A stretch of 64,000 nt of DNA from Chitinophaga niabensis (GTDB taxonomy: Bacteria > Bacteroidota > Bacteroidia > Chitinophagales > Chitinophagaceae). The DNA lies in assembly GCF_039545795.1 (NCBI RefSeq), contig NZ_CP154260.1, positions 4,097,001 to 4,161,000 on the forward strand. Direction: 5' to 3'. This document shows positions 9,185 to 16,975 of the stretch, in pieces. Under the pieces are notes generated by a model that worked only from the letters and a program-made list of their open reading frames with translations, was not told where the DNA came from and searched no databases. A program made the position numbers and the translations under genes. Numbering within the stretch: the first letter of the stretch is position 1; every line of letters starts with the position of its first letter.

Positions 9185-12100
9185 CTAAAGTGTTATTTGA
9201 ATACCAGCAGTAATAACTTTCAGAGGCGGCAGTATATTAGCAGACTGCCTTTCTGGATCAGAGCCTTCATAATTAGTAAAAGTTAAAATATTTTGAGATT
9301 GAATATATATCCTACTTCCTTCAAGCCTTAAGCGATGTATCCATCTTGGAGGGATTTTGTAAGAAACTGAAATGTTTTTAAGACGGATAAATGATGCATC
9401 ACTTACTATATAATCACTACTTGCACTATTAATAAACCCATTTAAAGCAGCAACGTTCCCACCACTCGTATATCGCTGTACAAGAGCATTATCACCGATC
9501 TTTTTCCACCTATTTAAGATGTAAGTAGGTTGATTATTCGCAAATCCCGGAACTCCAAATCCTGTATTCCGGAAATTCGGTCCATACTGCTTAACAAATT
9601 GAAGCAAAAAATCCAATTGAAATCCTCTATATGTTAACTTGTTTAGCAGTCCCCCGAAAAAGTTTTGCCCGACAAATTTTACTGATTTAAGATCATTCGC
9701 ATTAATTAAACCGTTTTTATCAACATCTTCAACTACATATGCCCCTGTCGCAGCATCAACTCCTTTAAAATAATAGAGTTTTCTAATAGTCAGAGGGTAG
9801 CCGACAGCGTATGTATTAGCAAAAGATGAAGCATCAATATTTGGATAAGACAATAATTTGTTTCGCGGAATAGTTAAATTAAGTGAACTAGTCCACGAAA
9901 ATTTATTCGACTGAAAATTTACTGTTGTAAATTCAATTTCAAACCCAGTATTCTGAACAGACGCCGGCAGGTTATATTGAATCTTATCAAAACCTGATGT
10001 AGGTGGCAATGGGTAGCCTACCAATTGATTTGAAGAGCGATTCCTATACCATGCAATTGTAAAATATAAACGATCTTTTACTAAGCCCACTTCCAAAGCG
10101 GCCTCGAGCTTTCTATTAGTTTCCCAAGAATAGTCGGGATTTAGTAAATTTGAAGGATTCAAGCCTGCGCCCCCCTGATAAGTACCCGACACTTGATACG
10201 TTGAAATGTAACCATAATCGCCAATTGCATCACTCCCCGTCACACCGTAGCTTCCACGCAATTTACCAAAGCTGATAAGTGGAATATTCCTTTGAATGAA
10301 ACCTTCTCCTGAAAATATCCAAGCCATGCCTATTGACCCAAAATTTGCGAATCTTCTATCTGGTCCAAATCGACTGGATCCATCTCTTCTACCCGTAATA
10401 TTAAAAATATATTTACCAAGGAATTCATAATTAATACGACCAAAAAGAGCATGGTATCTATACTCTGCATAGTTAGAATTTGAGATAGTTACCCTGTCGG
10501 CTGATTTTATATCATCCAATAACGATTCGCTGGAATAACCTGTTCCAATTTGAGCAATACCAGTCGTAAGTTGTTCCTGAAATGAAACACCACCAAGTAT
10601 CTCAATGCGCCCTTTTCCCAAAGTACGTCTCCAACTTATCTGAGGTTCAATGCTCCATGATTTTAATGCCGAGTTAGCATAATATGCGCTATTAACAGGT
10701 GAAACCGTGGCTGGATTTCCGGCACTTATGGGAAACTTCCTTATTGATGTTAAGGTATAGTTTACGTATCCAAATGTTGATTTGATTTCTAAACCAGGGA
10801 GGAGTTCATAGTTTAACTGCAAATTACTAGCCAAATTATTGGCCGTTGCATTGTACGGTTGCTTTGTTGTAGTTAAGGGGTTAGTCCATGTAGAATTCTC
10901 CCAGTTTAAATTACCGGTTGAATCGTATAACGAAGGTGCATTAGGTGCTAAATTTACTGCCAAAGAAGACAGGTCTGTGCCTGGTAACGTTGTAAATTGA
11001 CTACTATAACTTGCCGAAAGTGCTGTTTTAAACCTTTGATTCGCAGATTTATTGTTTAGGCTAAAATGCATAGAAGCCCTTTGGTCCGCATCTTTCCCTG
11101 GGAATACAGTAGTTTCCTTATGATAACCACCACTTACTAAAAACTGTGTGTTGTTGTTTCCACCTGATATTGAAGCTTGCACATCAGTGAAGTGAGCGGT
11201 GCCGCCAATCAATTCCCTTTGCCAGTTTGTATATCTTTTTTGGTCCCATTTGCCATTAATATCATAAGCGTTAGCAGGGTACACCGTAATGTTATCATTT
11301 TTATATGCCTCCTTTCGCACCTCTAAATACTGATCTGTATTTAATAGATCCATAAACTTAGTCACTTTTCCAGCTCCTGCATATACATTTAGATCAATCC
11401 TTGTCTTGCCAGCTTGTCCCTTTTTAGTAGTTATTAATACTACTCCATTCGCTCCTCTTGAACCATATATTGCAGTTGCATCGGCATCCTTTAGAACTTC
11501 AACGCTCTCTATATCATTGGGATTTATGCTATTAAGAGGGCTTAAGCCAAACGAACCAAGAATTGAACTTGATGTTAAGTTATTAGATAACGAAGTAGAA
11601 GTGAATGGAACTCCATCTATTATGTATAAAGGGTCATTACCTTCCGAACGAAGACTGTTCTGCCCACGTATCTGAATTCTAAATCCTCCACCAGGAACTC
11701 CCGTTTGTTGGGTAATTTGCACCCCAGCCATTCTTCCTTGCAATGCAGCTAAAGGATTACTTACTGGTTGCTTAATAATATCCGCAGAAGTAACTCTACT
11801 TACAGAACCAGTCAATTTCCTGCGACTGCTGGTCCCGTAGGCAATAATTACCGACTCATCAAGCAGCCCAATTAGCTTTTTTAAGCGTACTATAAGTGTT
11901 TCGTTATCTTTAATTATATACTGCTCCAATTGAAAACCTGTATAACTAATTATTAATATCGATTGGGGAAGAACTCCATTCAGAATAAATTGACCTTGCG
12001 CATTTGTTACAGTCCCAATACGAGTTCCACTTATTTGAATACTAGCTCCAGGTAACGGAAATCCTTCATCTGAATTTACTGTGCCTCTAATAGTAATTTT

Positions 12101-12481
12101 AGGAATACTATCAGCAGAAATTTGTGTGGGACTGTCCCTTACTTCAGTATCTTGTTTTTTAGATAGCACAATGCCATTCTCTTTAATTTTCCAGGTAATG
12201 TTCTTTCCCTTCAATATAACATCCATTACCTGTGACAATCTAAATCTATCGGCTTTAATACTCACCAAGGAATTAGGATCCAACAAGCTGTGTCCATAGA
12301 AAAAAGCATAACCAGTTTGATTCTCAATCTGCCGAAATACTTTTTCTATCGGTTGGTTAGTAAAATGCAAAGTAATCCTACCACTATCCTGAGTAGAATG
12401 AGCATTAGCGTGAAGTGAAAGCAGCAAGATGGCATACAATAGCCATCTGCTCCAAAATTTTGGGCAGTAAATCTGATGCAT
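9185..12481 (-). CDS. SusC/RagA-family TonB-dependent outer-membrane transporter
   Basis: This 1098 aa protein forms the TonB-dependent channel partner of the SusD lipoprotein. Order of parts: signal peptide (about 1-28); STN domain (about 34-105), which in Bacteroidota usually contacts a FecR anti-sigma factor; a carboxypeptidase-regulatory-like domain (about 130-205, GTVNSDEGFPLPGASI); the plug with QGRMAGVQI, GIRIRG-like FRIQIRGQNSL and PLYIIDGVPF; then the 22-strand barrel ending in IQITL. No sigma/FecR pair lies beside it, although the STN domain suggests such control from elsewhere. The substrate is unknown, as no degradative enzyme is linked. Confidence 0.93.
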   Translation of the reverse strand: MHQIYCPKFWSRWLLYAILLLSLHANAHSTQDSGRITLHFTNQPIEKVFRQIENQTGYAFFYGHSLLDPNSLVSIKADRFRLSQVMDVILKGKNITWKIKENGIVLSKKQDTEVRDSPTQISADSIPKITIRGTVNSDEGFPLPGASIQISGTRIGTVTNAQGQFILNGVLPQSILIISYTGFQLEQYIIKDNETLIVRLKKLIGLLDESVIIAYGTSSRRKLTGSVSRVTSADIIKQPVSNPLAALQGRMAGVQITQQTGVPGGGFRIQIRGQNSLRSEGNDPLYIIDGVPFTSTSLSNNLTSSSILGSFGLSPLNSINPNDIESVEVLKDADATAIYGSRGANGVVLITTKKGQAGKTRIDLNVYAGAGKVTKFMDLLNTDQYLEVRKEAYKNDNITVYPANAYDINGKWDQKRYTNWQRELIGGTAHFTDVQASISGGNNNTQFLVSGGYHKETTVFPGKDADQRASMHFSLNNKSANQRFKTALSASYSSQFTTLPGTDLSSLAVNLAPNAPSLYDSTGNLNWENSTWTNPLTTTKQPYNATANNLASNLQLNYELLPGLEIKSTFGYVNYTLTSIRKFPISAGNPATVSPVNSAYYANSALKSWSIEPQISWRRTLGKGRIEILGGVSFQEQLTTGIAQIGTGYSSESLLDDIKSADRVTISNSNYAEYRYHALFGRINYEFLGKYIFNITGRRDGSSRFGPDRRFANFGSIGMAWIFSGEGFIQRNIPLISFGKLRGSYGVTGSDAIGDYGYISTYQVSGTYQGGAGLNPSNLLNPDYSWETNRKLEAALEVGLVKDRLYFTIAWYRNRSSNQLVGYPLPPTSGFDKIQYNLPASVQNTGFEIEFTTVNFQSNKFSWTSSLNLTIPRNKLLSYPNIDASSFANTYAVGYPLTIRKLYYFKGVDAATGAYVVEDVDKNGLINANDLKSVKFVGQNFFGGLLNKLTYRGFQLDFLLQFVKQYGPNFRNTGFGVPGFANNQPTYILNRWKKIGDNALVQRYTSGGNVAALNGFINSASSDYIVSDASFIRLKNISVSYKIPPRWIHRLRLEGSRIYIQSQNILTFTNYEGSDPERQSANILPPLKVITAGIQITL

Positions 12482-13268
12482 TTTGTTTCAGTTTGGTTAG
12501 TAAAGGCCCTCTTTCCTTGTACATTTTTTAGGTCAAAACCTCAAGACACGTTACCATTAAAAAGGGATAAATGGTTGTAATAAAAAATATGAATGCAACA
12601 AAAACACCTATTCATAAGAGTTGAATAGCCTAAAAATCGTTGGTGTATGATACAGGGATAGCAAGCAGGTGGAGAATGCAGGAATTCATAATACCAAAGA
12701 ATCAGTAACGATATTCCTGTAAAGAAGATAGCAATTTCCCACTTCCTGTGCAGAATGCTTTCAGCAGATCGCTAGTAAGGCTTCTTATCAAAATAGACTC
12801 CGTTAAGGGATAAGCAGAAAAATATGCGATTGATTTTGGAATTTTACTCACGTTGTTTAAAAGTATGCAGCTTTCTTAGTATTTGGTCCGACATTAAAAA
12901 AACTTCGATAATGGTTTCGTTTTGCATTCTTATAATTAATTTTTATTCTAAGATTGCAAATCACACATCAACTCACTTTTATCAGAATTATGTCGCCTTT
13001 TGTTAGAAGCTAAAGAGAGAGAACATAAAAAAAGATACATAGTTGATCGTTGTTTTTGCTGCTTCAAATTGAATGTGAATTTGTTAATTTTTATAGTGTT
13101 TCAGAGTTAATTTAATGTTAAAGGCAAGTCATTTTTTCAAACATATTTGTACAAACAAAACAGTGATAATAGCATTGTGGCTGGCAATAGAAGAAAAAAG
13201 AAAAAATGAGATAAATTTAATGAATTGTGAATAGTGTATTCACCCCAAAATGATACAATAAACTCAGG
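12482..13268. other. Long AT-rich region upstream of susC
   Basis: No gene is supported here. A 60-codon frame at 12824-13006 (+) shows no family feature. The first part must hold the promoter of the SusC gene; I see T-rich patches but no convincing pair of boxes. The stretch also marks the change from AT-rich DNA on the left to more GC-balanced DNA on the right. Confidence 0.4.
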
Positions 13269-13640
13269 TTACCTCCTCACATCCGCCAGCTCCTTCAACG
13301 TAATATTCAGAAAAGACACCAAATAAGTATCCGGCACCCGGTCAAAACTAAAGCGATGTTGCCGCTGCAACCCCTCATATCTATCCTCAGCCCCATATCC
13401 CGCTATTTCAATGGCCTCTCTGGTTTTTGAAATCTGCCTATGCACCTGATGATATGCGGCAGTTATCATCCCAAAACCAAGGTGATTAAATTCCAGCCAG
13501 GCAAGATTATATTCACTGATGCGGATAGCCACAACGTCCTCCAGCGCAACAATATTTTCATCAGGCCATTCAGGCCCCATATCTATAGCCAACACAAAAC
13601 CAAATTCACCTTTTATCTTCCTGCAACAACAAAAAACCAA
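13269..13640 (-). pseudogene. Crp/Fnr-like regulator, N-terminally truncated
   Basis: The 123 aa product aligns with the C-terminal two thirds of the Crp/Fnr-like protein at 20264-20893. Shared elements are NIVALEDVVAIRISEYNLAWL, the later AEDRYEGLQ (DRDRYEWIQ there) and FDRVPDTYLVSFLNITLKEL (LERIPGVYLKHCIGVTEKRL there). The first part of the cyclic-nucleotide-binding-like barrel is missing. Upstream DNA is taken within 82 bp by a divergent gene, so the rest is not simply out of frame. It is probably a remnant, though a short functional regulator is possible. Confidence 0.6.
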
Positions 13641-13721
13641 TCATATGCGCAAACATCTCTGCACCCCTTCCCCCTAAATCCCCAAAATCCACTCTTGTTT
13701 TTAAACCCAAATCATCCATTT

Positions 13722-14231
13722 ATGATCAACAAAGACCTATTCTTTTGCCTTACCGGAACACCCCGTAATATGTCCATGAAACACGTTCCCCGGCTAATAG
13801 CCAAACCCAATGCCATAGCCAATATTTTTATCGTTCAGGGCTACGCAAAAGAATTCTACTCAATGAACGGTAAAGACCGCATTTATTCCTGGTTCTGGGG
13901 AGAGGGGGAATACATTATCCCAACATCAGGATATAGCAACATTATGCTATCAGATGAGGCCACTCTTACAAAAATGAATTACAGCAGTGCGGTACATCTG
14001 TTAAAGAGCAGAGAAGATGCAAGGCTGCTATATAGAAAAGTCAGGGAAGCCCATTGCGCTCAGATTGCAGAAAGGATAAGGGAAATAAAAACATTTACCC
14101 CCATAGAGCGCTATATCAGCCTTATCACCCAAAAACCCTGGGTACTGGAAAAGATCCCCGGAAACGAAATCGCCTCTTATCTTAACATAAGTGTCCCCGT
14201 CCTGGAAAGATTCAGCAGCACCAGCGCCTGA
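13722..14231 (+). CDS. Crp/Fnr-like regulator, shortened copy
   Basis: The 169 aa product aligns with the other Crp/Fnr-like protein of the window (19678-20256): NIFIVQGYAKEFY, FWGEGEYIIP, the long helix and IPGNEIASYLNISVPVLERF correspond to the sensor barrel and the helix-turn-helix. The recognition helix end is replaced by a short SSTSA tail, and the first 40 or so residues are absent or diverged. I chose the ATG at 13722; the longer frame back to 13440 overlaps the divergent fragment antisense and has low-complexity sequence. It and 13269-13640 form a divergent version of the tandem pair at 19.7-20.9 kb. Confidence 0.6.
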   Translation: MINKDLFFCLTGTPRNMSMKHVPRLIAKPNAIANIFIVQGYAKEFYSMNGKDRIYSWFWGEGEYIIPTSGYSNIMLSDEATLTKMNYSSAVHLLKSREDARLLYRKVREAHCAQIAERIREIKTFTPIERYISLITQKPWVLEKIPGNEIASYLNISVPVLERFSSTSA

Positions 14232-14267
14232 TGTTTTTTTACCCCAAACAATCAAAACCCTTTACTT

Positions 14268-14306
14268 GCTCTTTCAAAGTGCTATCAAAGCTCTTTCATT
14301 GCTTTG
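14268..14306. repeat. Direct and inverted repeats upstream of the first leader module
   Basis: GCTCTTTCA occurs at 14268 and again at 14290, 22 bp apart, about two helical turns. The second copy lies inside an inverted repeat CAAAGC (14286-14291)/GCTTTG (14301-14306). The spacing suits a dimeric regulator. It is 40 bp upstream of the GGGACATTT block and is not seen before the second module. Confidence 0.3.
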
Positions 14307-14345
14307 AGCCCACACAGTTAAAATCCCACCACCCAAAAACTAAAA

Positions 14346-14407
14346 GGGACATTTCTGCCCAAAACGGACATCTGCATTTGTGAAAAAATCGCGGCTAAAT
14401 AGCTTTG
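14346..14407 (+). promoter_or_regulatory. Promoter A with upstream operator blocks
   Basis: TTTG at 14377-14380 and TAGCTTTG at 14400-14407 are separated by exactly 19 bp, the consensus layout of the Bacteroidota housekeeping promoter. Upstream lie GGGACATTT (14346-14354) and AAAACGGACA (14361-14370). The same blocks, at matching distance from the -7 box, recur at 15328-15399. The GGACA repeats look like an activator or repressor site. Transcription would start near 14413. Confidence 0.75.
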
Positions 14408-14410
14408 CTC

Positions 14411-14492
14411 TCATCGGTACCGAAGTACAAATCCTGGGAAGACGTTCTCTGGCCATGTACGAAAAGGCAAAGGGCGGGCCTGTTGACTGCCC
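14411..14492 (+). ncRNA. Conserved structured 5' leader A
   Basis: The likely untranslated leader of the next gene carries TCATCGGTACCG, a variable hairpin closed by GTAC/GTAC, AAAAGGCA (14462-14469) and GCGGGCCTGTTGACTGC (14474-14490). All but the hairpin recur in order in leader B. GGGC (14472-14475) can pair with GCCC (14489-14492); the corresponding bases in leader B change together to AGC/GCT, a compensatory change. The T-run after 14496 might make it an attenuator here, but leader B lacks it. I know no named riboswitch with this pattern. Confidence 0.5.
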
Positions 14493-14522
14493 CTATTTTT
14501 TTCACATTTAAATTGATCAAAA

Positions 14523-15086
14523 ATGTCAAATGCAAATAACAACATCGTTACCCGTAAAAACAAGGGGGCGTTCGGTAAACAAGTAGTATTCAGGCAACGT
14601 GGTGGAGACACCATCATGTGCAACCACCCGGGCCCAAGAACAGGCGAACCAACGCCAGACCAATTGGCTGTAAGGGAAAGGTTCAACACCGCTATCCGGT
14701 ACGCCAGGGCAGCAATTGCCAACGAGGCTTTAAAAGCTGCCTACCAGGCTGTAGCGCCGGAAAACCGGTCTGCATACAACATGGCTGTGGCAGATGCCTT
14801 TAAAGCACCTGAGATCAGGAGTATCGACAGCAGCCAATATACAGGCCTCCCGAACAGCACCATCCGCATCGATGCAATGGATGACTTCAGGGTAGAGTCC
14901 GTATATGTACAGCTTCTCAACCAGGCTGGCGACATCCTGGAAGAGGGCCCTGCAGTAACAGATCCCAATAGCCAATATTGGATCTACACCGCCATCAGCA
15001 ACAATCCGGCTGTTGCTGGATCCACCGTAAGAGCGAAGGCTACGGACCTTCCCGGCAATGCGGTAACGAAGGACTTCCTTTTATAG
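14523..15086 (+). CDS. Uncharacterised protein, leader-controlled family member 1
   Basis: A 187 aa cytosolic-looking protein with no signal peptide. The N-terminal third (GAFGKQVVFRQRGGD, then helices to about residue 75) has the same plan as the protein at 15493-16245 (GTIGDIVFYKTKSGY, then basic helices). The C-terminal half is beta-rich and resembles an immunoglobulin-like or fibronectin-like domain (IRIDAMDDFRVESVYVQLLN, AKATDLPGNAV). I recall such proteins as common, unnamed genes in Bacteroidota. It is transcribed from promoter A with a conserved leader and ends at a strong terminator. The function is unknown. Confidence 0.7.
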   Translation: MSNANNNIVTRKNKGAFGKQVVFRQRGGDTIMCNHPGPRTGEPTPDQLAVRERFNTAIRYARAAIANEALKAAYQAVAPENRSAYNMAVADAFKAPEIRSIDSSQYTGLPNSTIRIDAMDDFRVESVYVQLLNQAGDILEEGPAVTDPNSQYWIYTAISNNPAVAGSTVRAKATDLPGNAVTKDFLL

Positions 15087-15105
15087 ATAAGCCCTTCATT
15101 TACAG

Positions 15106-15135
15106 AGGCCGGCGTCCCTGTACGCCGGCCTTTTT
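15106..15135 (+). terminator. Strong intrinsic terminator
   Basis: AGGCCGGCGT (15106-15115), a 6-nt loop and ACGCCGGCCT (15122-15131) form a 10-bp GC-rich stem followed by a T-run. It ends the gene at 14523-15086. The A-run on the other side means it can also serve the small facing gene that stops at 15134. Confidence 0.9.
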
Positions 15136-15334
15136 ATTTGCCGGAGAGCATTTCATGTACCTCATCTTCATCAAACCCCGAGAACAGGCAGAATTCCTTA
15201 ATCGTAACATAATCCCTTTTCTCCTTGCCAAAAGCCTTTCTGATCTGCCTCAGTATCCTCCGCCCTGTGCGCTCGGTTTTATTGGTGATTAAAGCAATAT
15301 CCTTAGCATAGATCACCATTCGTCTATGGGACAT
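15134..15334 (-). CDS. Small basic HTH-like protein
   Basis: A 66 aa protein with IYAKDIALITNKTERTGRRI, followed by basic residues and YVTIKEFCLFSGF. This pattern, a short helix-turn-helix with a second helical hairpin, is familiar from many small Bacteroidota genes and suggests DNA binding of the excisionase/MerR-like kind. Starts at 15334, 15352 or 15319 are all possible. The ATG at 15334 lies within the GGGACATTT block of promoter B, so this gene and the next one are divergent over a shared control region. It may regulate the module. Confidence 0.6.
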   Translation of the reverse strand: MSHRRMVIYAKDIALITNKTERTGRRILRQIRKAFGKEKRDYVTIKEFCLFSGFDEDEVHEMLSGK

Positions 15335-15399
15335 TTTAGGAAATTTCGACATAAAACGGACAAGTGTTTTCGTGAAAAAAACAAAGCAAACTAGCTTCG
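15328..15399 (+). promoter_or_regulatory. Promoter B with upstream operator blocks
   Basis: TTCG (15369-15372) and TAGCTTCG (15392-15399) are 19 bp apart and are one-base variants of the boxes in promoter A. GGGACATTT (15328-15336) and AAAACGGACA (15353-15362) match promoter A. The second block starts 39 bp before the -7 box in both copies. The first block lies exactly 10 bp further out here, one helical turn, as expected for a protein bound on the same face. Confidence 0.7.
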
Positions 15400-15402
15400 C
15401 TG

Positions 15403-15466
15403 TCATAGATACCGCATGCGGAGAAAAAGCATAAAAGGCAGTATGAGCGGGCCTTGTAACTGCTAC
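15403..15466 (+). ncRNA. Conserved structured 5' leader B
   Basis: The leader carries TCATAGATACCG, a shorter hairpin closed by ATGC/GCAT, AAAAGGCA (15433-15440) and GCGGGCCTTGTAACTGC (15447-15463), in the same order as leader A. Conservation of the 3' block is 14 of 17 bases while the hairpin between differs in length and sequence. That is the usual signature of a folded RNA or of an RNA-bound regulator site. Confidence 0.5.
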
Positions 15467-15492
15467 ATTTATTACTTTAAAAAACACAAACT

Positions 15493-16245
15493 ATGGCCAG
15501 ACAAACCGGCCCTATAAAAGTTTCGGGCACAATAGGAGACATCGTATTTTACAAAACTAAAAGCGGGTACTTCATCAAACGGAAACCCCGCTTTGATGCC
15601 AAACGCTTCGCAACAGACCCGGCATTCGCCATTCAGAGAAAAACTATGGCAGAGCTGAGCCGCAACAGCAAAGCATCAAAACTGATCCGCCAGGCATTCG
15701 CCATTCCGCTCACCCAGATAGAAGACAGTGGCATTCATAACCGCCTTAATAAAGTGATGGCGAAGGTGACCCAGGGAGATAAAACCAATGAAAGAGGAAG
15801 GAGAAACCCTGCCGATGGCGAAATAACGCTGTTGGAAGGCTTCGACTTCAATGAGAAAAGCCCGTTAAGGGATCTCTTACCGGCCTTCACAGCCAGCATT
15901 GATCGCAAAACCGGGCGCATGGTAATCCGTATCTCAAAATTTGCAGGAAAGAAAAGGTTTGCTATCCCTCCAAACGCCACGCATTTCAGGTTGCAGGCAA
16001 CCGCAGCAGCATTGAATTTCGGTGATAATCAATATATACATACAGCAACCCAAAGCCCCGATTTCCCGATAAAAGGAGCCTTGCCGGGCCAGTTCACTTT
16101 GCAGTTGTCGCTTCCACCTGGCAACCAGCATCCGCTTTTCCTGGCATTAAGCATTTCTTTCCTTGGGGAATGCAATGGAGGGATAATGCCATTAAGTTCC
16201 TCCATACATAATGCCATGACGCTGGTAAAAGTTTGTGGTCTGTGA
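15493..16245 (+). CDS. Uncharacterised protein, leader-controlled family member 2
   Basis: A 250 aa protein opening with MARQTGPIKVSGTIGDIVF and YKTKSGYFIKRKPRFDAKRF. This N-terminus is one I have seen on many unnamed Bacteroidota proteins. A basic helical segment follows (to about residue 95), then a beta-rich C-terminal region of about 130 residues with several Phe/Leu strands. There is no signal peptide. It shares its N-terminal plan and its promoter-leader module with 14523-15086. It could be a nucleic-acid-binding or structural protein, given the basic N-terminus; no function is established. Confidence 0.7.
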   Translation: MARQTGPIKVSGTIGDIVFYKTKSGYFIKRKPRFDAKRFATDPAFAIQRKTMAELSRNSKASKLIRQAFAIPLTQIEDSGIHNRLNKVMAKVTQGDKTNERGRRNPADGEITLLEGFDFNEKSPLRDLLPAFTASIDRKTGRMVIRISKFAGKKRFAIPPNATHFRLQATAAALNFGDNQYIHTATQSPDFPIKGALPGQFTLQLSLPPGNQHPLFLALSISFLGECNGGIMPLSSSIHNAMTLVKVCGL

Positions 16246-16253
16246 CAGGTTTC

Positions 16254-16280
16254 AACCGCTCCGGAATATCCGGGGCGGTT
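16254..16280. terminator. Bidirectional hairpin between convergent genes
   Basis: AACCGCTCCGGA (16254-16265), ATA, and TCCGGGGCGGTT (16269-16280) pair over 12 bp with one G-T wobble. The hairpin touches the stop of the facing ATPase gene (16280) and follows the plus-strand gene by 8 bp. Confidence 0.8.
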
Positions 16281-16975
16281 TATCTCCTTTTATCCCTGGA
16301 ATCCGGATGGAAAGAGATCAGGTTGAACATTTGCCGCATTCTGCTCCGTAACCTGTTGCCATAGGTTTCCTCCAGCTCTTCAGAATTTAGGTTAGTGGTG
16401 ATATGGGTGATCATGCCATCTGATACAAATAGTTCATACCGGGAAAACAGGATCTCCGCCATGATCTGACAGGAGCTGCCCCAGTATGAAGCTTTCGGTT
16501 CAAGACCCAGATCATCGAAACATATGGTTTGAGGCTGGTAAGGCAGACTGTTATAGCGGTAAAAAGCATGATTGCTGTATTTTCCGATCACCTTAAACCC
16601 TTCCAGGCTGAATTCAATGCTCATTTCCCTGCATTTGAGAATAGTTGGTTTACCTGAACCTTCTACCAGGGAGCACATGATATTCATAATCGCCGTTTTC
16701 CCGCATCCAATAGGGCCGGTGATCATAAGCCCTTTCCCCAGATCGAGACCATAATGTTTGGCGACTCCTTCATCTTCCAGGAAATAGCTTAGCATTTTCA
16801 ATATGGGAGGGCGATCAATATCTGCTATGGTATACTGCTCTCCATAAAAAGCCTGGCCTTGTTTTTCAATTTTCTGTAACAGATCCCAATAATCATAACG
16901 GGTCTGAATAGCTTTTGTTTTGGTTCGTATGGAGGGTACCTGGTGCTGTTCCTGTTCCTTGTTTTCGTTTTCCAT
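16280..16975 (-). CDS. DnaC/IstB-like AAA+ ATPase
   Basis: A 231 aa P-loop ATPase. Walker A is GPIGCGKT (residues 87-94), Walker B ICFDD (151-155), a sensor-1 Asn lies in TTNLN (193-197) and an arginine-finger region in YGNRLRSRM (205-213). This is the layout of DnaC, DnaI and IstB helicase loaders. Only one Met start is available, which makes the gene overlap the upstream one by 83 bp. With the DnaD-like partner it suggests a replication or element-maintenance module. No transposase is adjacent, so an IS21 origin is not supported. Confidence 0.75.
   Translation of the reverse strand: MENENKEQEQHQVPSIRTKTKAIQTRYDYWDLLQKIEKQGQAFYGEQYTIADIDRPPILKMLSYFLEDEGVAKHYGLDLGKGLMITGPIGCGKTAIMNIMCSLVEGSGKPTILKCREMSIEFSLEGFKVIGKYSNHAFYRYNSLPYQPQTICFDDLGLEPKASYWGSSCQIMAEILFSRYELFVSDGMITHITTNLNSEELEETYGNRLRSRMRQMFNLISFHPDSRDKRR

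Noticed and set aside
13440..13721. Upstream extension of the Crp/Fnr-like frame
   Set aside because: The extra 94 residues run antisense through the facing Crp/Fnr fragment and are low in complexity; the family text starts after 13722.
16280..16975. IS21 IstB interpretation of the AAA+ ATPase
   Set aside because: No IstA transposase or terminal repeats nearby; the partner gene is DnaD-like.
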